Assembly (NCBI GenBank): GCA_963575745.1
Contig: CAUYUJ010015717.1
Coordinates: forward strand, 135,687 to 199,686
DNA: 64,000 nt
DNA from: Prorocentrum cordatum
Taxonomy: Eukaryota; Sar; Dinophyceae; Prorocentrales; Prorocentraceae
Direction of reading: 5' to 3'
Position 1 is the first letter of the stretch; each line of letters begins with the position of its first letter. Positions 20,802-30,780 of this stretch are shown one piece after another. Below the pieces are notes generated by a model that searched no databases, was not told where the DNA came from, and worked only from the letters and a program-made list of their open reading frames with translations. Made by a program: the position numbers and the translations under genes.

Positions 20802-21590
20802 ATGATGGGTGTCTTACTGATGACGGACTATTCGGACAAGGCGCTCGGCGCTGCCCCCTCAGTTATCGGCGGCTGGAGGAAGGCGCTCGGGCAGACCCCG
20901 GCTATGAAGTGGCCTGGCCGTCGCCGCGCCACCTCGCTGCAATTTCGCGCGGGGGGGGGGGGCCCGCAGCGCCAGATTGTGCACGGGTTGATAGAGTCCT
21001 GGATGTCCGTCATCTTCAAACCCGGGGTCGATCTGGAGTCGGCTCGTCGAACGTCGCGCGCGGCTGGAGGGCGGATCGACAACGGAGCGCAGAAAGACAC
21101 ATGGCGTGGTATCACTGGGGCGGTATCTGCTACGATCGCCACGCCAGTGGACATTGGCTGGGGCCCTGCCGGACCTCGGGCGTGGATCTCGGATGCCGGG
21201 GGGCGCTTCATGGCACCAGATAGTATCATTGGGAAAGGTCCCCAGGCTATGAGTGCCCGCGAGGACGCCATCTCGAACGCCATCGATAGGGCGCCTTGGG
21301 CCACGGCTTCGATGCACTGGAACGGCAAGGGCCCGCCTGCAGGAGCTGATCTACGCCATGCACGTCGGCAGCTCGCTTCCCTGGGGAAGAGAAGGGAACT
21401 TGGAGATGTCGGGTGCAATCGAAGCAGTCGCGACGGGGGCCTCTTGGACACGCAGCAGGATAGCCACCCTGAGTAGCAGCAAGCTGGACTCCACGGACTG
21501 CCAGAGATGCGCTTGTGGCGAAGATGAGGCGGATCTTCATCGCAGCTGGTCATGTTCTTGCAATGGGTTCTTTTCTACCATCTCACAGAC
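20802..21590 (+). pseudogene. C-terminal region of the LINE-like element with Cys/His box
   Basis: This frame carries DTWRGITGAVSATIATPVDI and GWGPAGPRAW. After a shift, CACGEDEADLHRSWSC lies at about 21,508-21,555, a C-x-C...H-x(4)-C arrangement typical of the end of dinoflagellate LINE-type polyproteins, where it probably binds template RNA. An oligo-G run at about 20,951-20,960 falls inside the relic. Confidence 0.55.
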
Positions 21591-21734
21591 ACTTGTCCGT
21601 CGTGCTCATGGCCATTATGAAGGGCTACCTTGCCTCTGGCTTCGAGTGATGTGTCCTTGGTCTTGGACGCAAGTGGATGAGCCGACTGACGCGCCGTTCG
21701 ACGCGGCTTCGACGGATTGGGTGGTCGTCGAAAC

Positions 21735-21875
21735 CAAGTGCCCTAGCCAGCCCAACCGGCCAACCCAACCAACCAGCCACCCAAACAACTCAACCGGCTC
21801 AACCAGCCCAACCAGCCACCCCGCAACCCCAGCCAACCCGCCACCCCGCCAACCCGCCCACCCCCGCCGCCTGCC
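21735..21875. repeat. CAACC/CAGCC minisatellite
   Basis: Degenerate repetition of ccaaccagcccaacc, giving Asn/Pro/Thr-rich peptides in every frame. Confidence 0.85.
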
Positions 21876-22062
21876 CTCCGTCACCGTCGAGAGGGGGGGG
21901 GGAAGCGTTTCTTACAAGCGAAACCGCAAAAATCACCCTCCCGGGGTCCGGCGGGGCAGCGGGGGGAGGGGAAATCGCGCCGTACTAATGGGGGAGCGGA
22001 ATTCGCGCCCGAGGTGCCCATAGACGATTTGGGGCTCCAAATGCGACACTCTGATCACTTTA

Positions 22063-22520
22063 TTCCCTTTCACCGCGCTCCCCTTCTCAACGGAAAGGCC
22101 CCCGCCCGTGAAACAGCCGTCATTTTCCAGCCCCCGCGAGAGGCTTCTTAGAGGCCCCCACAGGCTCCAGGGGGGCCCATGGCGGCCTCGGGAGTGCCTT
22201 GGAGACCTCCGGAGGGCCCCAGGAGGACCCACTCTGCACCGCGCCCCCCTTCTCAACGGAAAGGCCCCCATGCGTGACATTGTTTTCATCGTTCCGCCCC
22301 CGCGAGAGAGTCGGAGGCTCCAGGAGGGCCCATGGCGGCCCCGGGAGAGCCCGCGAGATCTCAAGAGCCCCCCCGAGGACCCCATTTGAATTACACTCAG
22401 GGAGCTCCAGAGGGCCCAGGAGGCTCCAAGAGGCCCCAAGAGGCCCCGAAGAGCCCAAACAGGCCACAGGACCCCCAGCACGCTCTAGGAGAGCCACGGC
22501 GACGCCAAGAGGCTCCAGGA
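22063..22520. repeat. GGCCCC array with an internal 168-bp-spaced duplication
   Basis: ccttctcaacggaaaggccc starts at about 22,081 and again at about 22,249. Both are followed by cccccgcgagag and gggcccatggcggcc, so a unit of about 115 bp is duplicated at 168 bp spacing. The remainder is GGCCCCAAGAG-like array. Confidence 0.75.
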
Positions 22521-22539
22521 CGGGCGTCATTCCCTCTCC

Positions 22540-22680
22540 TCCTCCTGCTCGTCGTCGTCATCCTTCTCCTCATCCGTCCTACTTCAAATCCTTCCTGAGG
22601 CCCTCTTCCTCCTCCTCCTCCTCCACTTTCTCCTCCTCCGCCTCCTCCTCTTCCTCCTCCTCCTCCTCCTCCTCCTACCT
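22540..22680. repeat. (CTC/CCT)n tract
   Basis: tcctcctcctcctcctcc repetition; Ser-rich frames here are artefacts. Confidence 0.95.
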
Positions 22681-22834
22681 CATCCGAAGCTTCGATGGCT
22701 CCGATAGCGCCGTGCGCGAGATCCGCCTCCCCCCCATCCGCCCCCCCCCCATCCGAGAGCCTCAGGGGTGGACGTCTGGCGGGAAAAAAACACGAGTGGA
22801 GGAGGAAACAACACGACGCTTGGTTTCTACCCCC

Positions 22835-23400
22835 GTGAGGGGCGCTACAGGGTACCAACTTTCCAGGTCCTCCGCGAACCTGCCTTGGATGACAAACTGT
22901 CGCGTTCCCGAGATGGCGGCATTCTCACGAAGCAAACCATCAACAGGGGAGAGTCGACGGCTCTGCTCAGGGCGGTGGAGGATATCTTGGGGCTTGGCGT
23001 GCCCATCACCTTTGTCGCGGACTCGGGGGTACGCCGTGAAGGGCTTAGCCAAGCTCAACGCAGGTCGGCTTCCGACGACCAACCTGGGCCTCTGGCTAAA
23101 GCTGAAGCAGATGCTGATGCCGCACCAGACACTGTTCAGCGTGGTCAAACTCGAGAGACACATGACAGTTGAAGGGGCGGCGAACGCTGGAACCATGGTG
23201 GAGCACTACCCGGCCAATGCTATGGCTGATGAAGCGGGAGGTTTTGGGGTTGAGACGTGCGCGGTACCAAATGCGGCGGTGGCGGCAATGGAGCATGCCG
23301 AGGCGATCGGCAGAGCAGCACGGAAGCACTTGGCCAAGGCCTTCTCGGCAGCTGCGGAGGCAGAGCCGAAGAGGCTGCGCCCAACGCGTTCGATGGCAGT
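22835..23400 (+). pseudogene. RNase H-like retroelement fragment, copy 1
   Basis: One frame reads TKQTINRGESTALLRAVEDI, then GLGVPITFVADSGVRREGL. The neighbouring frame continues LWLKLKQMLMPHQTLFSVVK, LERHMTVEGA and NAMADEAGG. The spacing of E (in RGE), D (in VADSG) and D (in NAMADE) matches catalytic residues two to four of a type I RNase H (family knowledge). The first Asp would lie upstream and is not recognised. A frameshift near 23,045 breaks it. It most likely comes from a non-LTR retroelement, possibly the type at 19-21.6 kb. Confidence 0.55.
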
Positions 23401-23404
23401 CCGT

Positions 23405-24583
23405 TTTTTTCCCAACCATCCTGTGGTGTTGGGTCCTCGTTTTGAAGAGACGGTGCCCCGCGTTCCTCTCCTCCTCCTCCCCCTCCTCCCTCTTCCCATT
23501 GTCATCATCATCGTCGTCGTCGTCGTCGTCGTCGTCATCATCATCGTCAGCATCATCATTATCATCGTCATCGTCATCGTCACCCACGCCCATTTCGGCA
23601 CACCCCTCATACGCTTCGTGGCCCCATAGGGAGCTCCACCGAAGGCCCCAGTGGCAGGGTCCGCATGCCTCCCCATTACCCATTTCGGCACACCCCTCAC
23701 ACGTTTCGTGGCCCCATAGGGAGTTCCACCGAAGGCCCCAGTGGCAGGGTCCGCATGCCTCCCCACCACAAATGTCGGCACACCCCTCACACGTTTCGTG
23801 GCCCCATAGGGAGCTGGAGCTCCACCGAAGGCCCCAGTGGCAGGGTCCGCATGCCTCCCCACCACAAATGTCGGCACACCCCTCACACGTTTCGTGGCCT
23901 TATAGGGAGCTTCACCGAAGGCCCCAGTGGCAGGGTCCGCATGCCTCCCCACCACCCATTTCGGCACACCCCTCACACGTTTCGTGGCCCCATAGGGAGC
24001 TCCACCGAAGGCCCCAGTGGCAGGGTCCGCATGCCTCCCCACCACCCATTTCGGCACACCCCTCACACGTTTCGTGGCCCCATAGGGAGCTCCACCGAAG
24101 GCCCAGTGGCAGGGTCCGCATGCCTCCCCACCACATATTTCGGCACACCCCTCACACGCTTCGTGGCCCCATAGGGGGCTCCACCGAAGGCCCCAGTGGC
24201 AGGGTTCGCATGCCTCCCCACCACCCATTTCGACCCCAACACCCATGTCGGCACACCCCTCACACGTTTCGTGGCCCCATAGGGATCTCCACCGAAGGTC
24301 GGGGGGAGCTTGAGACTCTGGTGACACATGCGTTGGCACGTCTGGGTGGCTATCGGGTGGCTGGAACCGTTGGGGTAATCCGTGGAGAATGGGCTGTGGA
24401 AGTTGCTTATGAGGGCCCTGCCACTGGGGCGCCCGCCATCTCCTGCCCGCGCTGCCCTGTGCCTCGTCCAAGCAGTGGCGCGGTGCCCATGAGAAGAGGG
24501 GCCTGGTTTGCGTGCCCCCTCCTTCGTCTCATACCCGCGCGGACTTGCAGCTGCATATGATTGTCCTTCGCCAGGCTAATTTT
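23405..24583. mobile_element. minisatellite-bearing block present only in duplication copy 1
   Basis: Layout: a leader (23,408-23,472: cccaaccatc...gggtcctcg...ccccgcgt), a CTC plus GTC/ATC tract (23,470-23,580), an array of about 88-bp repeats (23,590-24,300), about 240 bp of single-copy sequence, and a tail (24,551-24,580: ctgcatat...tccttcgccaggctaat). Duplication copy 2 is continuous across this point except for (TA)n, so the block behaves as an insertion. A similar leader is at 50,544-50,610 and similar tails at 53,935 and 61,495. No terminal inverted repeat or target-site duplication is clear. Confidence 0.55.
23590..24300. repeat. 88-95 bp minisatellite array, eight copies (family X/Y/Z)
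   Basis: Each unit holds acacgtttcgtggccccata, gggagctccaccgaaggccc and agtggcagggtccgcatgcc. Arrays at 50,650-51,270 and 60,905-61,460 share gagctccac(c/t)gaagg and ccgcatg at the same spacing and orientation. Peptides on either strand are repeat translation. Confidence 0.9.
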
Positions 24584-25000
24584 CAGCGCAAGGTCACGAT
24601 GTCGGAGCACCAGGTATACATTGGTATGGGGGCGGCGTTCCATTGTTCTGCGTGTGGTTGCGGAGCTAGTGGTCGGAAGCTGGATAAGTGCTTGGAGACG
24701 CCCAGTTTGGGCGGTGTTGTCAAAGGCAGTACTCAGCGAACTGGAGACGTTGGAGTGTTGGTGCAAGGAGTACCGATACACGTATCTCATTTGTTGGGTT
24801 ACTTCAGTGGTCTGCAGATCCACGCGCGCTTGACGTGCGGGTGTGTCGGCAAGCACTTCTTGAGAGGACTTGCTGATGAGTGTGGCGGACATTTTGGGCA
24901 CTACGGATATAAGAATCTGGGCAAGCTGGCGCGTAGCAGTTTCCCGAAGGGACGTGTTCATCCAGCTGCTACTTATACTTTCCGAACATGTTAGCCATAT
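24584..25000 (+). pseudogene. Cys-rich retroelement C-terminal fragment, copy 1
   Basis: RKVTMSEHQVYIGMGAAFHC, then SACGCGASGRKLDKCLETPS. FHCSACGCG followed by KCLE looks like the Cys-rich tail that follows RNase H in dinoflagellate retroelements. It is separated from the RNase H fragment by the 23,405-24,583 block. The match in copy 2 is close, with a few substitutions. Confidence 0.45.
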
Positions 25001-25618
25001 GGAGGCTACTGTGGCTTGCATGGTGCAAGGCCTCCTTTTTCGAGGGCGGCCTCGGCGTGCATGCATTGCGGGGGGGGGGGGCCTAATGGGGCCCCAGTCA
25101 GGTGCATCGTCGAGGCGTTTTTATTCCTGGGGGTGGTCCCTCCTGGGGCCCCAGGTGGCAGCCGCGGCTGAGCGGCTGCCTGTCCTCCCCCCTCCGCCCT
25201 TCCTCGCCCGCGCGTGTCTCAGCCTGGTTTCATATGGCTTCGGCTTCGGAGGAGAGGCGCTCACGGCCCGCGGAGTACTAAGCGCCGTGCTCGAGATCCG
25301 CCTCCTCCCCATCCGTCCTCCCTCCTCCCTCCTCCTTCCCCCCTCCCTCCTCCCTCCTCCCATCTCTCGGGAGCGTCGCAAAGAGGCCCTCCGAGGAGAA
25401 TTTCACGACAACAAGAGCGCCGACCCGATGAACAAACACCACGTCGGGGTTCTGGGAACGGAGTCGAAGACGAAACCTCGAATAACGTAGTCTTCGATGT
25501 TCGGGGCATGTTTCTGACCATTTGCGAGCCTTGTTGACATTTCCGAGAGCCTCAGGGGTGGGCGTCTGGCGGAAAAACACGAGTGGAGGAGGAGACAACA
25601 CGACGCTTGGTTTCTACC

Positions 25619-26165
25619 CCCGTGAGGGGCGCTACAGGGTACCAACTTATCCAGGTCCTCCGCGAAACTGCCTTGGATGACAAGATGTCGCGTTCCCGAG
25701 ATGGCGGCATTCCCACGAAGCAAACCATCGATAGGGGAGAGTCGACGGCTCTGCTCAGGGCGGTGGGGGATCTCTTGGGGCTCGGCGTGCCCATCGCCTT
25801 TGCCGCGGACTCGGGGGCACGCCGTGAAGGGTTTAGCCGACGACCAACCTGGACCTCTGGCGAAAGCTGAAACAGATGCTGATGCCGCACCCGACACTGT
25901 TCAGCGTGGTCAAACTCGAGAGACACATGACAGTGGAAGAGGCGGCGAACGCTGGAACCATGGTGGAGCACTACCCGGCCAATGCTATGGCTGATGAAGC
26001 GGGAGGCTTTGGGGTTGAGAAGTGCGCGGTACCAAATGCGGCGGTGGCGGCAGTGGAGCATGCTGAGGCGATCGGCAGAGCAGCACGGAAGCACTTGGCC
26101 AAGGCCTTCTCGGCAGCGGCGGAGGCGGAGCCGAAGAGGCTGCGCCCAACACGTTCGATGGCATT
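25619..26165 (+). pseudogene. RNase H-like retroelement fragment, copy 2
   Basis: Same protein as copy 1: TKQTIDRGESTALLRAVGDL, VPIAFAADSGARREG, then in the next frame KLERHMTVEEA and NAMADEAGGFGVE. It carries a deletion relative to copy 1 at about 25,835 (the KLNAGRLPTTN part is shortened). It lies directly before the (TA)n. The most parsimonious reading is a relic of one element that was later duplicated. Confidence 0.55.
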
Positions 26166-26167
26166 CC

Positions 26168-26170
<3 letters not shown>

Positions 26171-26254
<84 letters not shown>
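26171..26254. repeat. (TA)42 microsatellite
   Basis: Uninterrupted TA run of 84 bp sitting exactly where duplication copy 1 carries the 1.2 kb block. Confidence 0.98.
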
Positions 26255-26257
<3 letters not shown>

Positions 26258-26625
26258 CGCAAAGTCACGATGTCGGAACACCAGGTATACATTGGTATGG
26301 GGACGGCGTTCCATTGTTCTGCGTGTGGTTGCAGAGCTAGTGGTCGGAAGCTGGAGAAGTGCTTGGAGACGCCCAGTTTGGGCGGTGTTGTCAAGGGCAG
26401 TACTCAGCGAACTGGAGACGTTGGAGTGTTGGTGCAAGGAGTGCCGATACACGTATCTCATTTGTTGGATTACTTCAAAGTCTGCAGATCCACGCGCGCT
26501 TGAAGTGCGGGTGTGTCGGCAAGCACTTTTTGAGAGGACTTGCTGATGAGTGTGGCGGACATCTTGGGCACTACGGATATCAGAATCTGGGCAAGCTGGC
26601 GCGTGGCATTTTCCCGAAGGGACGT
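26255..26625 (+). pseudogene. Cys-rich retroelement C-terminal fragment, copy 2
   Basis: KRKVTMSEHQVYIGMGTAFH, then CSACGCRASGRKLEKCLETP, matching copy 1 with few substitutions. An open frame runs from the (TA)n into this fragment, but it is Tyr-Ile repeat translation upstream and is not a functional fusion. Confidence 0.45.
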
Positions 26626-26984
26626 GTCATGATTACGAGCAAGACGCCCAGTACCAGCAGCTTCTAACTTTCATCCAGTTGCTACTTATACTTTTCCGAA
26701 CATGTTGGTCATATGGAGGCTACTGTGGCTTTCATGGTGCAAGGCCTCCTTTTTCGAGGGCGGCCTCGGCGTGCATGTATTGCGGGGGGGGGGCCCTAAT
26801 GGGGCCCCAGTCAGGTGCATCGTCGAGGCGTTTTTATTCCTGGGGGTGGCCCCTCCTGGGGCCCCAGGTGGCAGCCGCGGCTGAGCGGCTGCCTGTCCCC
26901 CTCCCTTTGCCCTTCCTCGCCCGCGCGTGTCTCAGCCTGGCTTCGGTTTCGGAGGAGAGGCGCTCACGGCCCGCGGAGTACTAA

Positions 26985-27135
26985 TACTCCTCCTCCTCCT
27001 CCTCCTCCTCTTCCTCCTCTTCCTCCTCCTCCCCCGTCCTTCGAGGAAACGATGCGGAGGCGAGGAGGCAAGGGGGCAGCGGGGAGGAGGGGAAGAGGCG
27101 GGAGGAAAAAAAGGGAGGAGAGGAGAGGAGCAGGA
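26985..27135. repeat. (CTC)n then (GGA)n tracts
   Basis: Polypyrimidine at 26,990-27,040 followed by polypurine at 27,060-27,130: mirrored low-complexity sequence, prone to foldback. Confidence 0.85.
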
Positions 27136-27417
27136 GTGCCCAGTTGAAAACGTATTCCCAGCACCGGAAGGCTGGGAAATATACGATCTCCAGATGGTTG
27201 TTGCATTTGCTGATGCGCGGGGGGGGGGCTGGGTCCAGTTCCTCTGGCAGCAGGTCAGTACGGCTGGCGTCGTGCACGGATTGTTGCCAGGGCAGAAGCT
27301 GGACCTCGAGGGAGAGGAAGAGGAAAAGGAAGGGAGAACGGCTCCCTTCGCAGCGGCAGATCAGTGCTTGTGGCCCCTGGAGCCCTCTTGCCTCTTGGCG
27401 GGCGAGGCGCGGTATGA
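27136..27417. other. unassigned, with a small hairpin at 27,147-27,186
   Basis: acgtattcccagc and gctgggaaatatacg form a hairpin around accggaag. A + frame (KTYSQHRKAGKY and onward) has no recognisable domain. Confidence 0.35.
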
Positions 27418-27551
27418 GATGAACGTTTCCGCCATCGGGGACGCTTGTGGCAGGGCGACTGGACAATTCGTATTTTCACGTGCCGCCGTGGGGGTATTAT
27501 AAGCTCTCCAGCCGCGCTGGGACAGTCGTCCCAAGGGCTGAAACGTATGTT
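27418..27551. mobile_element. foldback element, family F1, diverged copy
   Basis: The left arm (27,418-27,478: aacgtttccgcc...gggacg...ctgga) and right arm (27,493-27,551: ctccagccgcgctgggacag...gggctgaaacgt) pair with many mismatches around a loop containing acgtgccgccgt. Arm words and loop correspond to the better preserved element at 41,497-41,667, whose loop is acggtgccaccgt. No coding capacity. Confidence 0.5.
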
Positions 27552-28345
27552 TCACACCACTCTCTCTTCGTCCGCTCAATTCCTCGCCGCGTGACTCCTG
27601 AAGCTGTCGACCCATCCCCATGGATGGGTCTTTCGTCCCAGGTCGCTGATTCCAGGCCTTCCCGAGATGGGGGCTCGAGTAGGTGGGGTCGGAGGATCGT
27701 GCCGCATCTCCTTTGCATCAGCGACTCGGCGCGACCCAGAGCCAGAGTTTCTCCATCCCGATGTTTCAGACGCATCGGCGATGCGGCGCGATTCTCACCA
27801 TCTGCCCCCGCCCCGCTTCGGAGGCCACTGCTGATGGCCCCAGGGCCCAAGAACGGCCCCCCCGAGGCCAGAGGCCGGAAGAACCGCCGCCTCTGTTCTG
27901 TTCGAGGCCTTGGACGCTCGGGCGCCCCTCTCCCGGGGTGCCTTCGGGACAGCATTTCGAGGCGAACCCAGCCAGAGCCACGAGGGGCCCCAGGGCTGCT
28001 CCCTTCTGAGCCGGTCCGGCATCCGAGCCGCTCCTGAGCCGGCTCGGCGCCGACCGGGACGCCGAACGGGCTCAATGTGGACGGGGTGGTGCGAAGTTGG
28101 CCCGTTCCGCAGCCGAGTGGGCTCCATTCCCTGTGCGTCCAGCGGCCGGCGGGGCTCAGACGCCGCACGGGCCCGGGGAAGGGAACCCGGGCGCTCCTGA
28201 GGTCCACGGCGGGGGGGACGCGCCCCCAGCCGAGCTTCAGCCTCTGACGTCCGATGGGCGAGGCCCCCTGTCTCGAGGCGCCCTCCGGCAGGAGCTCGCA
28301 CCGGGCCGCCGCGGGCGGACCGAGAGGATCGGGGGCGGCAAAGAG
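27552..28345. other. unassigned GC-rich stretch
   Basis: Overlapping Pro/Arg/Gly-rich frames on both strands with no domain recognised. Confidence 0.35.
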
Positions 28346-28649
28346 GGGGGTGATGACTAAGGGGGGGGGATCTCATGGCGGGGGCCATGATATTCCTCCA
28401 GATTTCATGGCGCCTCTTCTTATTTCATTACGTCCCTGGACCCCCCGCTTGGCCGCGCACATGCCGCCGGTCATGATTTGCACCCCCCCCTCTTGGACCC
28501 CCCCCTCTTGGCCGCTCCCGAGAGGCCGGCTGGCAGACCTGCGTCGCGGACGGCTCGTCGGGCGCGTCGTCGCAGGCCGCCCAGGCGCGCGGCGGCGCTG
28601 CGGCCGGCAGCGTCTTCTGGGACGAGGCCGTCTGCCGTGTGTTGCCGCC
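28346..28649. other. G- and C-run rich stretch
   Basis: Contains duplicated tcttggaccccccctcttgg-like words (28,490-28,525) and catgatatt/catgattt words. No gene is recognised. Confidence 0.4.
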
Positions 28650-29085
28650 CAGGGGGGATGTATTCAGCACCAGGGGGGCGGTCAGGGGGGGGGAGCGGTT
28701 CGGGGTGGGACCGAGAGTCATGATTGGTCGGATGGCGGGGAGCACGCTCAGACTCGAAGAGTCGCGCGGTGGGCGTAATTTTGTCGCGCGGAGGGATATT
28801 TATCAACGGGGGGGGTCCAGGAGAGCAGCCGAGGGTCATGATTGGTCGGACGACGGGAGGCGCGCTTAGGCTCAAATAATCGCGCGATGGACGCATGCGA
28901 GCCCTGAGGGGTATATTTATCAACTGGGGGGGTGCAGTAGGGGAATGGTTCGAGTTGGAGGGAAGCGCGTTCAGACTCGAAGAATCGCGCGATGGACGTA
29001 TGTCGCCCGCAGGGATATATTCATCAACTGGGGGTCGGACCAGGTTGCCGACCTGGCGGATGACGGGAACCGCGCTTAGAAGGCC
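28650..29085. repeat. 100-136 bp tandem repeat, four copies
   Basis: Units start at about 28,656, 28,793, 28,909 and 29,013 with ggga(t)at(a)ttcatcaac-like starts followed by a G run. Each contains gactcgaaga(g/a)tcgcgcg and a gatgg/gacgg word; two copies carry tcatgattggtcgga. Confidence 0.75.
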
Positions 29086-30780
29086 TTGGCTCGAGCGATT
29101 TTGGCGTCGTTTCTCGTGTCTGTGGGGTCGCAAGCCCCCGCACAGCATGATTCTCAGTCGATGGCGGGACATGTCATGTTTCGTTTCTCTTCTGCGCGCC
29201 ATCGCTAGCCGAAGTTCACTACGCTGGAGGGCCGAGTGCTCGGTGGCGGCACGACCACCGTGGAGCTCCGTGTCGCAGGATGACTACTATGACGGGAGCG
29301 AGCCAGTGCACAGCATATGGAGCTATCGCCGCGCCCACCGTGTTATGCTCGCCAGAGGGCGGGTGTGGCTTGAGGTCGACCGTCATGTAGGCCAGGATGT
29401 TGCGACACACTCCAGTTATGTGGCTACTTCAGACGGCGCCACAACTTACACGCCTGAAGTTCGGATCTGGGATACATCCCGTTTGCACACATGCGTGTTG
29501 GGTGCTAATCCATGCGCGCGTGCGCACGCAAGCTCAGAGGAGCGGCGCTTCTGTCTGGACGGGTTTACGATCATGTGGCGCCACCGGGGCAGCATGGGCA
29601 GAATGATGAAGAGAAAATGAGAACGAGAGGGACTTACAGCAGCAGAGCCAGTTGCAGGGGGGATATGGGGGAACATGAAGAAGACGAGGAGGAGAAGGAA
29701 ACGGCTGGACAGAAAAGGAACAGGTGTGGAGGGTGCGGAGCAGGAGCAGACGGCAAAGGATCAGTATGAGGAGGAGCAATCTGCGGTGGAATATGATGAA
29801 CATTAGAGGAGGATAAATCTGATGGGTAGAGAAGGAAGCCGAGGAGGTGGAGGAACGGGGGGGGGATGATAGTTGCAATTCATGGGGACTTGTTTTATGC
29901 TGGTCATGAAGACGAGGAAGAGGAGGTGGACGATGCGTAGATGCTCCTGGAGAAAAAATGTTTAGTTCGCAGTCCAGTGCGACTTTCTGCGGTTGTTCTG
30001 GAGATTTGCGCAGCTTTGGCTGAGGCGGGGGGGGGGGGGTCTCGCAATGTGGGTCGTCATTGAAAGGGGTGTTTTGGCCGCGCCCGATGATGATGGGGAC
30101 GGTTGAGGGATCTGGCGAGGAAAACGTTGCGGAGGAGGGGGGGGGAGGAGGATGAGTTCAACGATGGGTTGGCAATGGGAGCGTCCGAGCGTTCGGATTA
30201 GGAGTATGGAGTGTGAGGATGTTGAGGCATGGTGCTGGGGAGGGAAAAAAAAAAGAGAGGACTGGAGAGGCACCCAGGAGCACGCGGAGGAGGAATGGGA
30301 GAGGTGCAGTGAGGAAACAACTAAACATGGAGGAATGGGCATGGAGCGTTTTCGCTTAATTCCCTGCTACGACCGCGATGAAACAGATCGGCAGCACGGC
30401 GCAAACCAAACCAAAAGATACGTCTTACACATTTGTGTATTTACATGGCGGAATGGGTATGGAATAGGGGGAGCGAGGCGAAGACATGATGACAGTGATC
30501 GAGGAGGGGGGAGGGTTGAAACGGATAGGCGAGAGAAGACGATAGCGGGCGGGGGTTGGGGGGAATGCTGCAGAGAGGGAGGATGATGAGAAAGGGCATG
30601 GCAATCTGATGGGGCAGGAAGGACAGGGACATAATGTTGAGGAGGTGGGGGCAGGAAGAAGGGAGTAGGATGACGAGGAGGAGTACGCCGAAAAGGACGA
30701 GGAGGACGAGGATAAGGATGATGTGGGTGGTGAAGACGATTTCGAGCAGGAGTGATCACGGAATTCATCTTGGCGGGGCG
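29086..30780. other. unassigned; purine-rich from 29,600
   Basis: Open frames 29,086-29,620 on + show no domain I recognise. From 29,600 to 30,750 the + strand is enriched in GGA/GAA purine runs (for example gaggaggagtacgccg), so minus-strand Pro/Ser/His-rich frames are compositional. An oligo-G run lies near 30,027-30,039. Confidence 0.4.

Larger units (their letters stand above)
18983..21590 (+). pseudogene. LINE-like (non-LTR) retrotransposon polyprotein, broken
   Basis: A decayed ORF using all three + frames with stops at 19,448, near 19,671 and near 20,202. N-terminal part: WWSKPPDYVRDSHAWHLMAD, then DDFRPHFHPGLFTEEREAVL. The RT domain and a C-terminal Cys/His box follow (own entries). 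The order (upstream ORF, RT, connection region, C-x-C...H-x(5)-C near the end), with no integrase or tyrosine recombinase, indicates a non-LTR element (inference from family knowledge). The RNase H fragments starting at 22.7 kb may be the 3' part of a related element. Such enzymes are the likely source of the retroposed gene at 46.9 kb. Confidence 0.7.
22707..25280 (+). repeat. tandem segmental duplication, copy 1
   Basis: Starts gcgccgtgcgcgagatccgc and ends cggcccgcggagtactaa. Copy 2 begins at 25,281 with gcgccgtgctcgagatccgc and ends with the same agtactaa. Homologous blocks: 22,740-23,403 with 25,541-26,170, and 24,584-25,280 with 26,255-26,984. Copy 1 alone has 23,405-24,583; copy 2 alone has about 25,320-25,540 and a (TA)n. 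Confidence 0.85.
25281..26984 (+). repeat. tandem segmental duplication, copy 2
   Basis: Head-to-tail with copy 1 and in the same orientation. Differences from copy 1: an extra segment at about 25,320-25,540 (polypyrimidine then gaggagaatttcacgac...), a (TA)n at 26,171-26,254 in place of the 1.2 kb block, and a 40-bp insertion at about 26,630-26,669. Confidence 0.85.

Noticed and set aside
23206-24471. 421-codon minus-strand ORF with repeated GAFGGAPYGATKRVRGVP motif
   Set aside because: The 88-95 bp minisatellite, when its length is a multiple of three, gives repeated peptides in several frames on both strands; no start context or domain.
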